DNA of 32,728 nt from Actinophytocola sp. (lineage in GTDB: Bacteria; Actinomycetota; Actinomycetes; Mycobacteriales; Pseudonocardiaceae): positions 1 through 32,728 of the forward strand of contig WHTY01000056.1 of NCBI GenBank assembly GCA_009377475.1. The letters are read 5' to 3'. Position numbers and translations under genes: made by a program. Shown piece by piece: positions 26,661 to 32,728 of this stretch; the first letter of the stretch is position 1; each line of letters opens with the position of its first letter. The notes under the pieces were generated by a model. That model saw only the letters and a list, made by a program, of their open reading frames with translations, was not told where the DNA came from and searched no databases.

Positions 26661-27135
26661 CCCAGATCGTGATGACCGCCTCGGTGATCGGCTTGCCGCG
26701 CTTGTCGTAGATCGTCACCGGCACCGGCAGCTCGACACCTTCCGCGCCGAACGTCGGAAGCTCCGGCAGCTCAGCGACCGCGCGCAGTCCGGTCTCGGCC
26801 TTGGCGACGTAGCTCACGGTCATGCCCTTGGGCAGCCACCGGTGCGTCACCGGCACCGTGGCCTCGGCGAGCATCCCCATGGCGATCTCGGCGAGGTTGC
26901 AGGTCGCGATGGCGTGAAAAGTTCCGATGTGATTATGGACGCCGAACCACTTCGGCGCGGCGACCTCGCACCGGCCCGGCTCCATCGCCCGCACCGTCGG
27001 CAGCACCGTGCTGAAATAGGGTGCCTTCAGCGAGATGGCCGTGGAGAACAGCCGCTTGCCGCCCGGTTTACTGGCCAGTCGCCGCCACAGCGCCAGTGTC
27101 GGCGGCGTGCGGGTCTCCTGCGTCGTCTCAGCCAT
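26644..27135 (-). CDS. DUF4442 hotdog-fold protein (thioesterase-like)
   Basis: A 163-residue protein that looks like the DUF4442 family, related to PaaI/YiiD-type hotdog thioesterases. HNHIGTFHAIATCNLAEIAMGML lies where these folds place the active-site helix. The ATG at 27135 is chosen because AGGAG lies 7 nt upstream; a TTG two codons earlier is less likely. Substrate and activity are unknown, with an acyl-CoA thioester as the family-based guess. A perfect 14-bp palindrome 14-27 bp before the start suggests specific transcriptional control. The 3' end overlaps the RmlC-like gene by 17 bp. Confidence 0.8.
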   Translation of the reverse strand: MAETTQETRTPPTLALWRRLASKPGGKRLFSTAISLKAPYFSTVLPTVRAMEPGRCEVAAPKWFGVHNHIGTFHAIATCNLAEIAMGMLAEATVPVTHRWLPKGMTVSYVAKAETGLRAVAELPELPTFGAEGVELPVPVTIYDKRGKPITEAVITIWVTPKK

Positions 27136-27148
27136 ACCCAACTCCTAT

Positions 27149-27162
27149 CTACTCGCGAGTAG
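27149..27162. promoter_or_regulatory. Perfect 14-bp palindrome, probable operator
   Basis: CTACTCGCGAGTAG equals its own reverse complement. It lies between the divergent DUF4442 and GNAT genes, close to the DUF4442 start. Its form is like TetR-family operators for lipid-related genes. No local regulator is evident. Confidence 0.55.
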
Positions 27163-27241
27163 CTTGCCACAGAACTCGCTCGCCCGACGCCCGAATCGAC
27201 TGTTAGATGAGTCCCAGCCCCCGACCCCAAGGAGGAAACCA

Positions 27242-27736
27242 GTGCCCGATCCGCGCATTCGCCGTATGCGGCCGGACGACGTCGACGCCGTCGTCGGCCT
27301 GGTGTATGAACTGGCCGACTACGAGAAGGCGCCGGACGAGTGCCACCTCACCGCCCACCAGCTCACCGCCGCGCTGTTCTGCGAGCGCCCCGCGTTGTAC
27401 GGGCACGTCGCAGAGGTCGACGGCGTCGTTGTCGGCTGCGCGCTGTGGTTCCTGAACTTCTCGACGTGGCGCGGCGTGCACGGCATCTACCTTGAGGACC
27501 TCTACGTCCAGCCGGAGCAGCGCGGCAGCGGGCTCGGCAAGGCACTGCTGACGACGCTGGCCGAGGAGTGCGCCGCCAACGGCTACCAACGGCTGGAGTG
27601 GTGGGTGCTGAACTGGAACACGCCCGCGATCGAGTTCTACGAGTCGCTTGGCGCCGAGGCGATGAGCGAGTGGACGGTCTACCGGCTCACCGACACACCG
27701 CTGGCCGCCCTCGCACGGGAAGACACCGACGGCTAA
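27242..27736 (+). CDS. GNAT acetyltransferase (SSAT/diamine acetyltransferase-like)
   Basis: A 164-residue acetyl-CoA-dependent N-acetyltransferase. The GTG at 27242 has AAGGAGG 6 nt upstream and begins MPDPRIRRMRPDDVDAVV; the longer upstream frame is rejected. The N-terminal VGLVYELADYEKAPDE and the C-terminal RLEWWVLNWNTPAIEFYESLGA are characteristic of the spermidine/spermine N1-acetyltransferase-like group, and the acetyl-CoA loop is QRGSGLGKA. The true substrate could be a polyamine, an amino acid or a small amine. Its position before the membrane protein and lipid kinase genes matches the place of the Rv3216 acetyltransferase in M. tuberculosis. Confidence 0.92.
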   Translation: MPDPRIRRMRPDDVDAVVGLVYELADYEKAPDECHLTAHQLTAALFCERPALYGHVAEVDGVVVGCALWFLNFSTWRGVHGIYLEDLYVQPEQRGSGLGKALLTTLAEECAANGYQRLEWWVLNWNTPAIEFYESLGAEAMSEWTVYRLTDTPLAALAREDTDG

Positions 27737-27796
27737 CGGCCATCACACGACCGGGTGGCTCATGCCGCCAACCGAGCCACCATCACCACACTGTGA

Positions 27797-28225
27797 TTAC
27801 TCGCTGTCAACACGCTGCGGGTACTCGCCGAGTGCCCAGGCCCGCGATGGCGCGCGGAACAACAACACGACGAGCAGGACGACCATCGCGAAGATCGGCA
27901 CACCCCACAGCAGTTGGCCGGACGGACCAAGGGCGTACCAGCCAAGGCCCCCCACGATGAGCGCGAGCACGAACGACGGCGTGCGCGCCCAGGTGTGGCC
28001 GAGCAGCAGGCCGATACCGCAGGCGACCACGCCCGCGCCGAGCAGCGCGTAGTAAAACGCCTGGCCATAAACGCTGTTACCGCCAGCGGTTTCGCTAGCG
28101 CCGAACAGTGCGTCCACGAGCAGCACCACGGCGAACACCACCGCGGCCATGCCGGGCAACGCCGTCAGCACCCCGGCGACACGGATCTCGATGGGAGCGG
28201 GAAGGAAGAGGTCGTCGCGCCGCAC
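27797..28225 (-). CDS. Conserved four-segment membrane protein (Rv3217c-like by position)
   Basis: A protein of about 142 residues with four hydrophobic segments, near 16-40, 55-75, 83-100 and 106-125, and a short charged tail. The GTG at 28225 (RRDDLFLPAPIEIRV) is the proposed start; the frame stays open far upstream into DNA antisense to the lipid kinase gene, so the start is uncertain and no strong ribosome site is seen. I do not recognise a function. It lies between a GNAT and a diacylglycerol-kinase gene, as Rv3217c does in M. tuberculosis, and has about that protein's length. Confidence 0.75.
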   Translation of the reverse strand: MRRDDLFLPAPIEIRVAGVLTALPGMAAVVFAVVLLVDALFGASETAGGNSVYGQAFYYALLGAGVVACGIGLLLGHTWARTPSFVLALIVGGLGWYALGPSGQLLWGVPIFAMVVLLVVLLFRAPSRAWALGEYPQRVDSE

Positions 28226-28513
28226 CAGATTCTCACTGTCCTCACTGGCCTCATGGCCTCGCTGTAGTCGCGTTCCGCGGGGGCGGACGCGGAACGCCAC
28301 GAGCCCTGCGGAATACTGTGCGTAAGCGACATCGATGGTAGCGCCACCCACTCGGACGTTTCCCCACTGGCGTCTACCTACGATGATCGTGGTGTCGTCA
28401 GTGATGAGCCGGCGGTCGCCGGGGTGCGCTTGTTGCCGACGAGGACCGGTCCAGCGTAGCGGGATCGGCCAGTAGGACAACACAACCGAAGAAGGGAGCC
28501 GTACGCTGCGGGC

Positions 28514-29440
28514 ATGCGCGCAGTTCTTGTCGTGAACCCGCAGGCTACAGCGACAACGCCTGGTGGGCGGGATGTGCTCGCTCACGCCTTGGCCAGCGAG
28601 GTCAAGCTCGACGTGGTCGAGACGACCCATCGCGGGCACGCCGCGGAGATCGGCGCGGCCGCCCGTGACGATGGCGTCGACCTCGTCGTGGCGCACGGTG
28701 GCGACGGCACCGTGAACGAGGTCGTCAACGGCATGCTGCCCGCGGTCGGCGACGGCCGCGGCTCGCGCGCCGACGTGCCGATGCTGGCCGTGGTGCCTGG
28801 CGGGTCGGCGAACGTCTTCGCTCGCGCGCTCGGGTATCCGGCCGACCCCGTTGAGGCCGCCCACGTGCTGCTGGACGCGCTCGTGCGCGACCGCAGCCGC
28901 CGCATTGGGCTCGGCACGGCCGACGACCGCTGGTTCACGTTCAGCGCTGGCATGGGCTGGGACGCCGACGTCGTGGCTGGCGTCGACCGAATCAGGGGCA
29001 AGGAAGCCAGTCCCGGCCTCTACACCAGGGTCGCGGTGCGGTCCTACTTCTGGCCGGCGCACAGCAGGCCGCGGCTCACCCTCACCGTGGACGACGACGA
29101 GCCGGTCACCGTGCGCAGCGCGTTCCTCTCCAACGCCGATCCGTGGTCCTACCTGGGACCTCGTCCGATCCGGCTCAACCCGGGTTGCACCTTCGAACGC
29201 GGCATCGGTGTCTTCGCGCCCCGCAGCCTCGACATCATCAGCGTGCTCGGCTACCTCCGGCGTGCACTCAGCGCGGCGGGCTGCCAGCCGAATCGGCGGT
29301 TGGTGCAGCGTGACGACGTGCGCGCGGTCAGCGTGAGTTCGGAAAAACCGGTAAACTTGCAGGTTGACGGGGACCTGGTCGGGGCGAGAACCAGCGTCGA
29401 GTTCCGGAGCGTCGCCGACGCGCTGACCGTCGTCGTATGA
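28514..29440 (+). CDS. Diacylglycerol/lipid kinase family protein (YegS/LCB5-like)
   Basis: A 308-residue lipid kinase. The nucleotide-binding GGDGTVNEV lies at 62-70, and PGGSANVFARALG at 95-107, followed by a beta-rich C-terminal domain ending with LQVDGDLVG and FRSVADALTVVV. The family phosphorylates diacylglycerol, phosphatidylglycerol, sphingosine or similar lipids with ATP at the inner membrane; the substrate here is not known. The ATG at 28514 is the only good start, with a distant AAGGGAG. It precedes whiB1 on the same strand by 290 bp, as Rv3218 precedes whiB1 in mycobacteria, but the promoter features before whiB1 suggest separate transcription. Confidence 0.88.
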   Translation: MRAVLVVNPQATATTPGGRDVLAHALASEVKLDVVETTHRGHAAEIGAAARDDGVDLVVAHGGDGTVNEVVNGMLPAVGDGRGSRADVPMLAVVPGGSANVFARALGYPADPVEAAHVLLDALVRDRSRRIGLGTADDRWFTFSAGMGWDADVVAGVDRIRGKEASPGLYTRVAVRSYFWPAHSRPRLTLTVDDDEPVTVRSAFLSNADPWSYLGPRPIRLNPGCTFERGIGVFAPRSLDIISVLGYLRRALSAAGCQPNRRLVQRDDVRAVSVSSEKPVNLQVDGDLVGARTSVEFRSVADALTVVV

Positions 29441-29592
29441 GCGCCGGATAACCCTTCGCCGCCCGGCTTGATCAGCACGGGCAAAGTGGCGGGTACCACT
29501 CGTCGCTCGGTTAGGTCCGTTCACCGCAGCGCCTCGTCAGAGACAAGTTCATTTTCCACTGGAATCCGCAGGTCAGAGGCATAGCCCCCCGG

Positions 29593-29608
29593 GGTGAGCT
29601 GACTCACC
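29593..29608. promoter_or_regulatory. Palindrome GGTGAG-CTGA-CTCACC upstream of whiB1
   Basis: Perfect 6-bp arms around a 4-bp centre, 35 bp before the CRP-type site. It may be a second regulatory site in the whiB1 promoter region. Confidence 0.35.
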
Positions 29609-29642
29609 GATCTTGGGAAACCCCTTGCCGAAGCCAGCGGTT

Positions 29643-29658
29643 CGTGAAAGCATTCACA
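29643..29658 (+). promoter_or_regulatory. CRP-type binding site upstream of whiB1
   Basis: CGTGA-AAGCAT-TCACA matches the cAMP receptor protein consensus TGTGA-N6-TCACA at nine of ten defined positions, 73-88 bp before the whiB1 ATG. M. tuberculosis whiB1 is known to be controlled by the CRP homologue Rv3676, so conserved regulation is likely. Confidence 0.6.
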
Positions 29659-29730
29659 AGCACCCCAAGAACGACCGCCATTGACGACCGTGGCGCGGGC
29701 TTCTCCGCGCCGCCATGAAGGAGCACAGAA

Positions 29731-29982
29731 ATGGACTGGCGCCACCGCGCGGCCTGCCGAGACGAGGACCCCGAACTGTTCTTCCCCGTGGGAACGAGTG
29801 GTCCTGCGTTAGTGCAGGAAGCCGAGGCGAAGGCCGTGTGCCACCGCTGCACCGTCGCGTCTGACTGCCTGGCCTGGGCACTGGCCAGCGGCCAGGACGC
29901 TGGCGTGTGGGGCGGCATGAGCGAGGACGAGCGGCGAGCGCTCAAGCGTCGCCGTGCCCACATCGGCATGCGTACGGCCTGA
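29731..29982 (+). CDS. whiB1: WhiB1 iron-sulfur transcription factor
   Basis: An 83-residue WhiB-family protein. Four cysteines, Cys9, Cys37, Cys40 and Cys46 (C-x2-C-x5-C pattern for the last three), bind a 4Fe-4S cluster that reacts with nitric oxide in the mycobacterial protein. The G-V-W-G-G turn is at 58-62, followed by a basic KRRR helix for DNA contact. AAGGAG lies 8 nt before the ATG. WhiB1 is essential in M. tuberculosis and binds the main sigma factor. Identity as WhiB1 rather than another WhiB rests on the short length and on its place beside pdtaS. A CRP-type site lies in its promoter region. Convergent with pdtaS, separated by two hairpins. Confidence 0.95.
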   Translation: MDWRHRAACRDEDPELFFPVGTSGPALVQEAEAKAVCHRCTVASDCLAWALASGQDAGVWGGMSEDERRALKRRRAHIGMRTA

Positions 29983-29999
29983 TTCCGAAACATTCGGAA
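29983..29999 (+). terminator. Small hairpin after whiB1
   Basis: A perfect 7-bp stem, TTCCGAA / TTCGGAA, with a 3-nt loop directly after the whiB1 stop. It could be the first of two terminators or stabilise the mRNA end. Confidence 0.5.
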
Positions 30000-30023
30000 A
30001 AGCCTCTCGCAATACATCAGCGG

Positions 30024-30057
30024 AAAACCGGTACCGCATACGGCGGATACCGGTTTT
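30024..30057. terminator. Bidirectional terminator between whiB1 and pdtaS
   Basis: A perfect outer 10-bp stem, AAAACCGGTA / TACCGGTTTT, with an inner CCGC/GCGG stem. Runs of A and T on the two sides give a T tract in either direction, fitting the convergent genes. Confidence 0.9.
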
Positions 30058-30090
30058 TCTGCTGTCTAGGGACATATCCGCGCGCCTCTT

Positions 30091-31647
30091 TCACGGCCGT
30101 CGCGCCAGCGGAATCCGCAATGCGGCCACGGTGCCACGCGGTTCTCTGCCACGCACGGACAACGAGCCGCGCAGTTCGGATTCCGCGAGCGTCCGCACGA
30201 TTTGCAGCCCGAGGCCGTCCGCCCGTTCCAGGGAGAAGTCGGCGGGCAGTCCCCTGCCGTCGTCCGAGATGGTGACGTCGAGCCAGCGCGCCGACCGGGA
30301 CGCGCCGATCGTGACCGTGCCGGGCTGGCGCGGGTCGAAGGCGTGCTCGGCTGCGTTCTGCACCAGCTCGGCGAGCACCATCACCAGCGGCGTCGCGATG
30401 TCCGCCACGACGCTGCCGAAGCTGCCCTCCCGCGTCAGCTTGACCGACGACTCCGCCGTGGTGACCTCGCTGAGCATCGGCAGCACCTTGTCCAGCAGTT
30501 GGTCGAGGTCGACCCGCTCGTCGACCGACATCGACAGCCGCTCGTGCACCAGCGCGATCGACGACACCCGGCGCACCGAGTCCTCCAGCGCGTGCCGGGC
30601 GTCCTCGCTGTGCGTGCGGCGCGACTGGAGCCGCAGCAGCGCCGCCACGGTCTGCAGGTTGTTCTTCACCCGGTGGTGGATCTCCCGGATGGTGGCGTCC
30701 TTGCTGAGTAGCGCGCGGTCCCTGCGCTTGACCTCCGTGACGTCCCTGACCAGCACCAGCGCGCCTGCTGGCACGCCAGCGGGCCGCAGCGGCAACGCCC
30801 GGAACAGCACAACGGCCCCTGGCCGGGACTCGGCCTCGGTGCGGCTGCCGGGACGGCCCTCCAAGGCGTCCAGGATGCGGTGGGAGACCTCGGTGGCGTC
30901 GAACGGGTCCGCGATCAGCGAGCGGGTCAGCGGCGCGAGCCTGGTGCCGATCAGCTCCGACTCGAAGCCCATCCTGTGATACGCCGACAGCCCGTTCGGG
31001 CTGGCGAAGACCACGGTGCCGGACGGGTCCAGGCGGATGAAGCCGTCCCCGACGCGGGGGCTGGTGTGGACGTCGGTGAGCGATTCGGTGTTCGGGAACG
31101 TGCCGTCGACGATCATCTGGCACAGGTCGGACGCGCCCGCGAGATAGGCGATTTCGAGTGAGCTCGGCACCCTCGGCAGGGTGAGGTTGGTTTCCCTGCT
31201 CAGCACCGCGATGACCTCGTCGTCGAACGAGACCGGGATGGCTTCCCGGCGGATCGGCACGTCGCGGTTCCAGTACGGGTCCTCTTCCCGGAAGATCCGC
31301 ACCTCCCGGATCGCGCGCACGAGCTGCGGGTAGTCCGCGATGGCCAGCGTGGTGCCAACGACGTCTTCCGGGTGCGCGGTCGCGCCGGTCGTCGGGCGCG
31401 CCTGGGCGACGCAGGCGAACTCGACGCTGCCCGCCTCGACGTCGTCGATGGCGGTACTCGGCGCGCTGGCGGCAGCCTGGCCGGTGTAGTCGTCGTTGGC
31501 GCCGGTGTCGATCGGCACCCACAGCAGGAAGTCCGCGAACGACAGGTCCGCAAGCAACTGCCACTCCGCGACGACGGTCTGCAGGTGATCGGCCGCGTCG
31601 CCGGAGAGACTGGTGTGCTCGGCAAGCAGATCGGCGAGCGTGCTCAT
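30091..31647 (-). CDS. pdtaS: PdtaS-type sensor histidine kinase
   Basis: A 518-residue cytosolic kinase. The ATG at 31647 is chosen because MSTLADLLAEHTSLSG is the conserved N-terminus of PdtaS. Domains in order: GAF-like (about 1-150), PAS (about 170-300), HisKA_2 phosphoacceptor (IREIHHRVKNN, about 320-330, His324 or His325) and an HATPase domain with N-box ELVQNAAEHA and DDGRGLP. It phosphorylates the ANTAR-type antiterminator PdtaR, which is not in this window. The mycobacterial protein is about 500 residues; an extra acidic/Ala-Ser stretch of about 25-30 residues is inserted near 47-77 in the GAF part. It is divergent from bL37 and convergent with whiB1, as in M. tuberculosis. Confidence 0.95.
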   Translation of the reverse strand: MSTLADLLAEHTSLSGDAADHLQTVVAEWQLLADLSFADFLLWVPIDTGANDDYTGQAAASAPSTAIDDVEAGSVEFACVAQARPTTGATAHPEDVVGTTLAIADYPQLVRAIREVRIFREEDPYWNRDVPIRREAIPVSFDDEVIAVLSRETNLTLPRVPSSLEIAYLAGASDLCQMIVDGTFPNTESLTDVHTSPRVGDGFIRLDPSGTVVFASPNGLSAYHRMGFESELIGTRLAPLTRSLIADPFDATEVSHRILDALEGRPGSRTEAESRPGAVVLFRALPLRPAGVPAGALVLVRDVTEVKRRDRALLSKDATIREIHHRVKNNLQTVAALLRLQSRRTHSEDARHALEDSVRRVSSIALVHERLSMSVDERVDLDQLLDKVLPMLSEVTTAESSVKLTREGSFGSVVADIATPLVMVLAELVQNAAEHAFDPRQPGTVTIGASRSARWLDVTISDDGRGLPADFSLERADGLGLQIVRTLAESELRGSLSVRGREPRGTVAALRIPLARRP

Positions 31648-31723
31648 GCTGGCATCAAACCATCCCCGCCTGGGTCGTCGGCGTCGGTGGCCCGCATGGC
31701 AGACTCGGAAGCGCACACATGGT

Positions 31724-31749
31724 GATCAGCGGCGATCGCGCCGCCGATC
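31724..31749. promoter_or_regulatory. Palindrome before the bL37 gene
   Basis: GATCAGCGGCG and CGCCGCCGATC pair at 10 of 11 positions around ATCG, 14 bp before the ribosome site of the bL37 gene. It may be an operator, or a leader hairpin if the transcript starts upstream. Confidence 0.4.
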
Positions 31750-31775
31750 CGGCACCGACAAGCAAGGAGACAGCT

Positions 31776-31850
31776 ATGTCGAAGCGAACTCGTAAGCGTC
31801 GCGACCGCAAGAAGAAGGGCGCGAACCACGGCAAGAAGCCGAACACGTAA
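31776..31850 (+). CDS. 50S ribosomal protein bL37 (24 residues)
   Basis: A 24-residue, very basic protein: MSKRTRKRRDRKKKG followed by ANHGKKPNT. AAGGAG lies 6 nt before the ATG at 31776, and the TAA stop is at 31848-31850. It matches the small actinobacterial large-subunit protein bL37, seen in mycobacterial ribosome structures, with its ANHGKxPN ending. It is short enough to be missed by automatic gene calls. It lies between pdtaS and rsrA, divergent from pdtaS and convergent with rsrA. Confidence 0.9.
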   Translation: MSKRTRKRRDRKKKGANHGKKPNT

Positions 31851-31858
31851 CGGACGTC

Positions 31859-31978
31859 CGCGCGGGACCTCGTTCCGGCGAACGCCACCGCTGCCGTCAC
31901 CCGCGTCGGCGCCGTCACCCGCGTCGGCGAGCCGTGGGCGACACCGGGGCAGCGGCAGAACGTGAGAGGTCCCGCGCG
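31859..31978. terminator. Large complex hairpin between bL37 and rsrA
   Basis: CGCGCGGGACCTC (31859-31871) pairs perfectly with 31966-31978, about 95 nt apart. Inside, CGCTGCC pairs with GGCAGCG, and there is a tandem duplication of CCGTCACCCGCGTCGGCG (31894-31911 and 31912-31929). It probably terminates both convergent transcripts. Confidence 0.6.
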
Positions 31979-31990
31979 ACGACCAAGCCG

Positions 31991-32308
31991 TCAGCGCCGT
32001 TCCTCGCGCACCTCGGCGGAGAACTCGGTCACCGAGTAGCCGGAGCGCTCCTCCACGGTCTTGCGGATCGTCGCCTGGAGTCGTTGTTTGAGCTGGTCCG
32101 GCGCGTGGTCGCCGCCGCACTTGCGCGCCAGCAGCTGTTTGATCTGCTCCCCGATGCCGTACTCCTCAAGGCACGGCGGGCAGTCTTCGAGATGTCGTCG
32201 CAGCTCGGCCTCGTGGTGCTGGGTGCACTCCTTGTCCAGCAGCAGATAGACCTCGGCGAGAACCTGCGTGCAGTCGGGGCCCTCGGCGTCGGAGCACTCG
32301 CCCGTCAT
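31991..32308 (-). CDS. rsrA: Zinc-binding anti-sigma factor RsrA/RshA
   Basis: A 105-residue ZAS-family anti-sigma factor with the HLEDCPPC motif (His39-x3-Cys43-x2-Cys46) and an upstream Cys13 as zinc ligand. Zinc loss by disulfide formation releases the sigma factor under thiol-oxidative stress. Another cysteine, Cys64 (RKCGG), stands where Streptomyces RsrA has a CC pair. The ATG at 32308 overlaps the sigR stop (ATGA), so the two are translationally coupled and made in proportion. Confidence 0.95.
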   Translation of the reverse strand: MTGECSDAEGPDCTQVLAEVYLLLDKECTQHHEAELRRHLEDCPPCLEEYGIGEQIKQLLARKCGGDHAPDQLKQRLQATIRKTVEERSGYSVTEFSAEVREERR

Positions 32309-32728
32309 CGCGTCGTCACCTCCTGGCCCTGCCTGGTGAAGCCACGGTCGGCCGCGACGTCCGACAGCAGCTCACGCAGCTGCGAACGGCCCCGGTGCAG
32401 TCGCGACATCACGGTTCCGATCGGCGTCTCCATGATTTCCGCGATCTCTTTGTACGCGAAACCTTCGACGTCGGCCAGATACACGGCGAGCCGGAAGTCC
32501 TCCGGCAGCTGCTGCAGCGCGTGCTTCACGTCGGTGTCCGGCAGCTTGTCCAGCGCTTCGAGTTCGGCCGACCGCAGGCCACGCGACGTGTGGTTGGCCG
32601 CCTGCGCGAGCTGCCAGTCGGTGATCTCCTCGGTCGGCTGCTGCACCGGCTGCCGCTGCCGCTTGCGGTAGCCGTTGATGTAGGTGTTGGTCAGGATCCG
32701 GTACATCCAGGCCTTGAGGTTGGTGCCC
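32305..32728 (-). CDS. sigR: ECF sigma factor SigR/SigH, N-terminus outside the window
   Basis: About 141 C-terminal residues of a group 1 ECF sigma factor. At the window edge GTNLKAWMYRILTNTYINGYRK marks the end of region 2, and the C-terminal region 4 includes LPEDFRLAVYLADVEGFAYKEIAEIM and GTVMSRLHRGRSQL, the -35 recognition helix-turn-helix. The C-terminus is complete (stop at 32305-32307) and overlaps rsrA by 4 bp. This sigma factor drives the response to disulfide and heat stress. The neighbouring rsrA encodes its redox-sensitive inhibitor. Confidence 0.93.
   Translation of the reverse strand, partial: GTNLKAWMYRILTNTYINGYRKRQRQPVQQPTEEITDWQLAQAANHTSRGLRSAELEALDKLPDTDVKHALQQLPEDFRLAVYLADVEGFAYKEIAEIMETPIGTVMSRLHRGRSQLRELLSDVAADRGFTRQGQEVTTR

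Noticed and set aside
28226..29524. Upstream extension of the membrane-protein frame to 575 residues
   Set aside because: The extension is antisense to the lipid kinase gene. The hydrophobic conserved part fits about 142 residues, the size of the positional equivalent Rv3217c.

Overview
The window is very GC-rich and dense with genes. GTG starts are common and many 3' ends carry GC-rich hairpins. The gene set (WhiB1, PdtaS, SigR/RsrA, the fused Kgd 2-oxoglutarate enzyme, the tiny ribosomal protein bL37 and an AccA1/AccD1 acyl-CoA carboxylase) identifies an actinomycete. Protein style and repeat content fit the family Pseudonocardiaceae (an Amycolatopsis/Saccharomonospora-like organism). Genus cannot be settled from sequence reading alone. 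The window looks chromosomal, with only a transposase fragment at the left edge.

Layout. 1-250: start of an IS transposase, an inverted repeat and two tandem 21-bp repeats. 250-6013: a minus-strand leucine/branched acyl-CoA catabolic operon, accD1-accA1-acyl-CoA dehydrogenase, diverging from a TetR regulator across a pair of direct-repeat operators. 6010-9375: an unrecognised coupled gene, a PucR regulator and alanine dehydrogenase. 9551-13175: an ADPS-like FAD oxidase and a two-gene ABC transporter. 13289-17173: a fused double ABC exporter with asymmetric nucleotide-binding sites, overlapping tail-to-tail with a Sir2 deacylase. 18128-21910: kgd. 21911-22386: convergent intergenic region with terminators, three 21-bp repeats and a long inverted repeat. 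22387-25690: a secreted subtilase with a P-domain, then malic enzyme. 26037-27135: RmlC-like epimerase and a DUF4442 hotdog protein. 27242-32728: GNAT, membrane protein, lipid kinase, whiB1, pdtaS, bL37, rsrA and sigR. This last block has the same order as the Mycobacterium tuberculosis Rv3216-Rv3223c region and is a conserved actinobacterial stress-signalling neighbourhood.

Most striking observation. Two unrelated protein genes, accA1 and the double ABC exporter, each carry an in-frame palindromic DNA element. The elements share a TGAAGGGC-N-TCTT core in their arms. In each host gene the element is read in the same orientation and frame and gives an 18-residue peptide of the same length (9 of 18 residues and 36 of 54 coding bases identical, no gaps). 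Both lie in linker or peripheral regions. This looks like a dispersed peptide-coding palindromic element, analogous to the Rickettsia palindromic elements. A separate 21-bp tandem repeat family occurs at two intergenic loci 22 kb apart. Other points of interest are the asymmetric ABC exporter, a CRP-type site before whiB1, a perfect 14-bp palindrome before the DUF4442 gene, and the 24-residue bL37 gene.
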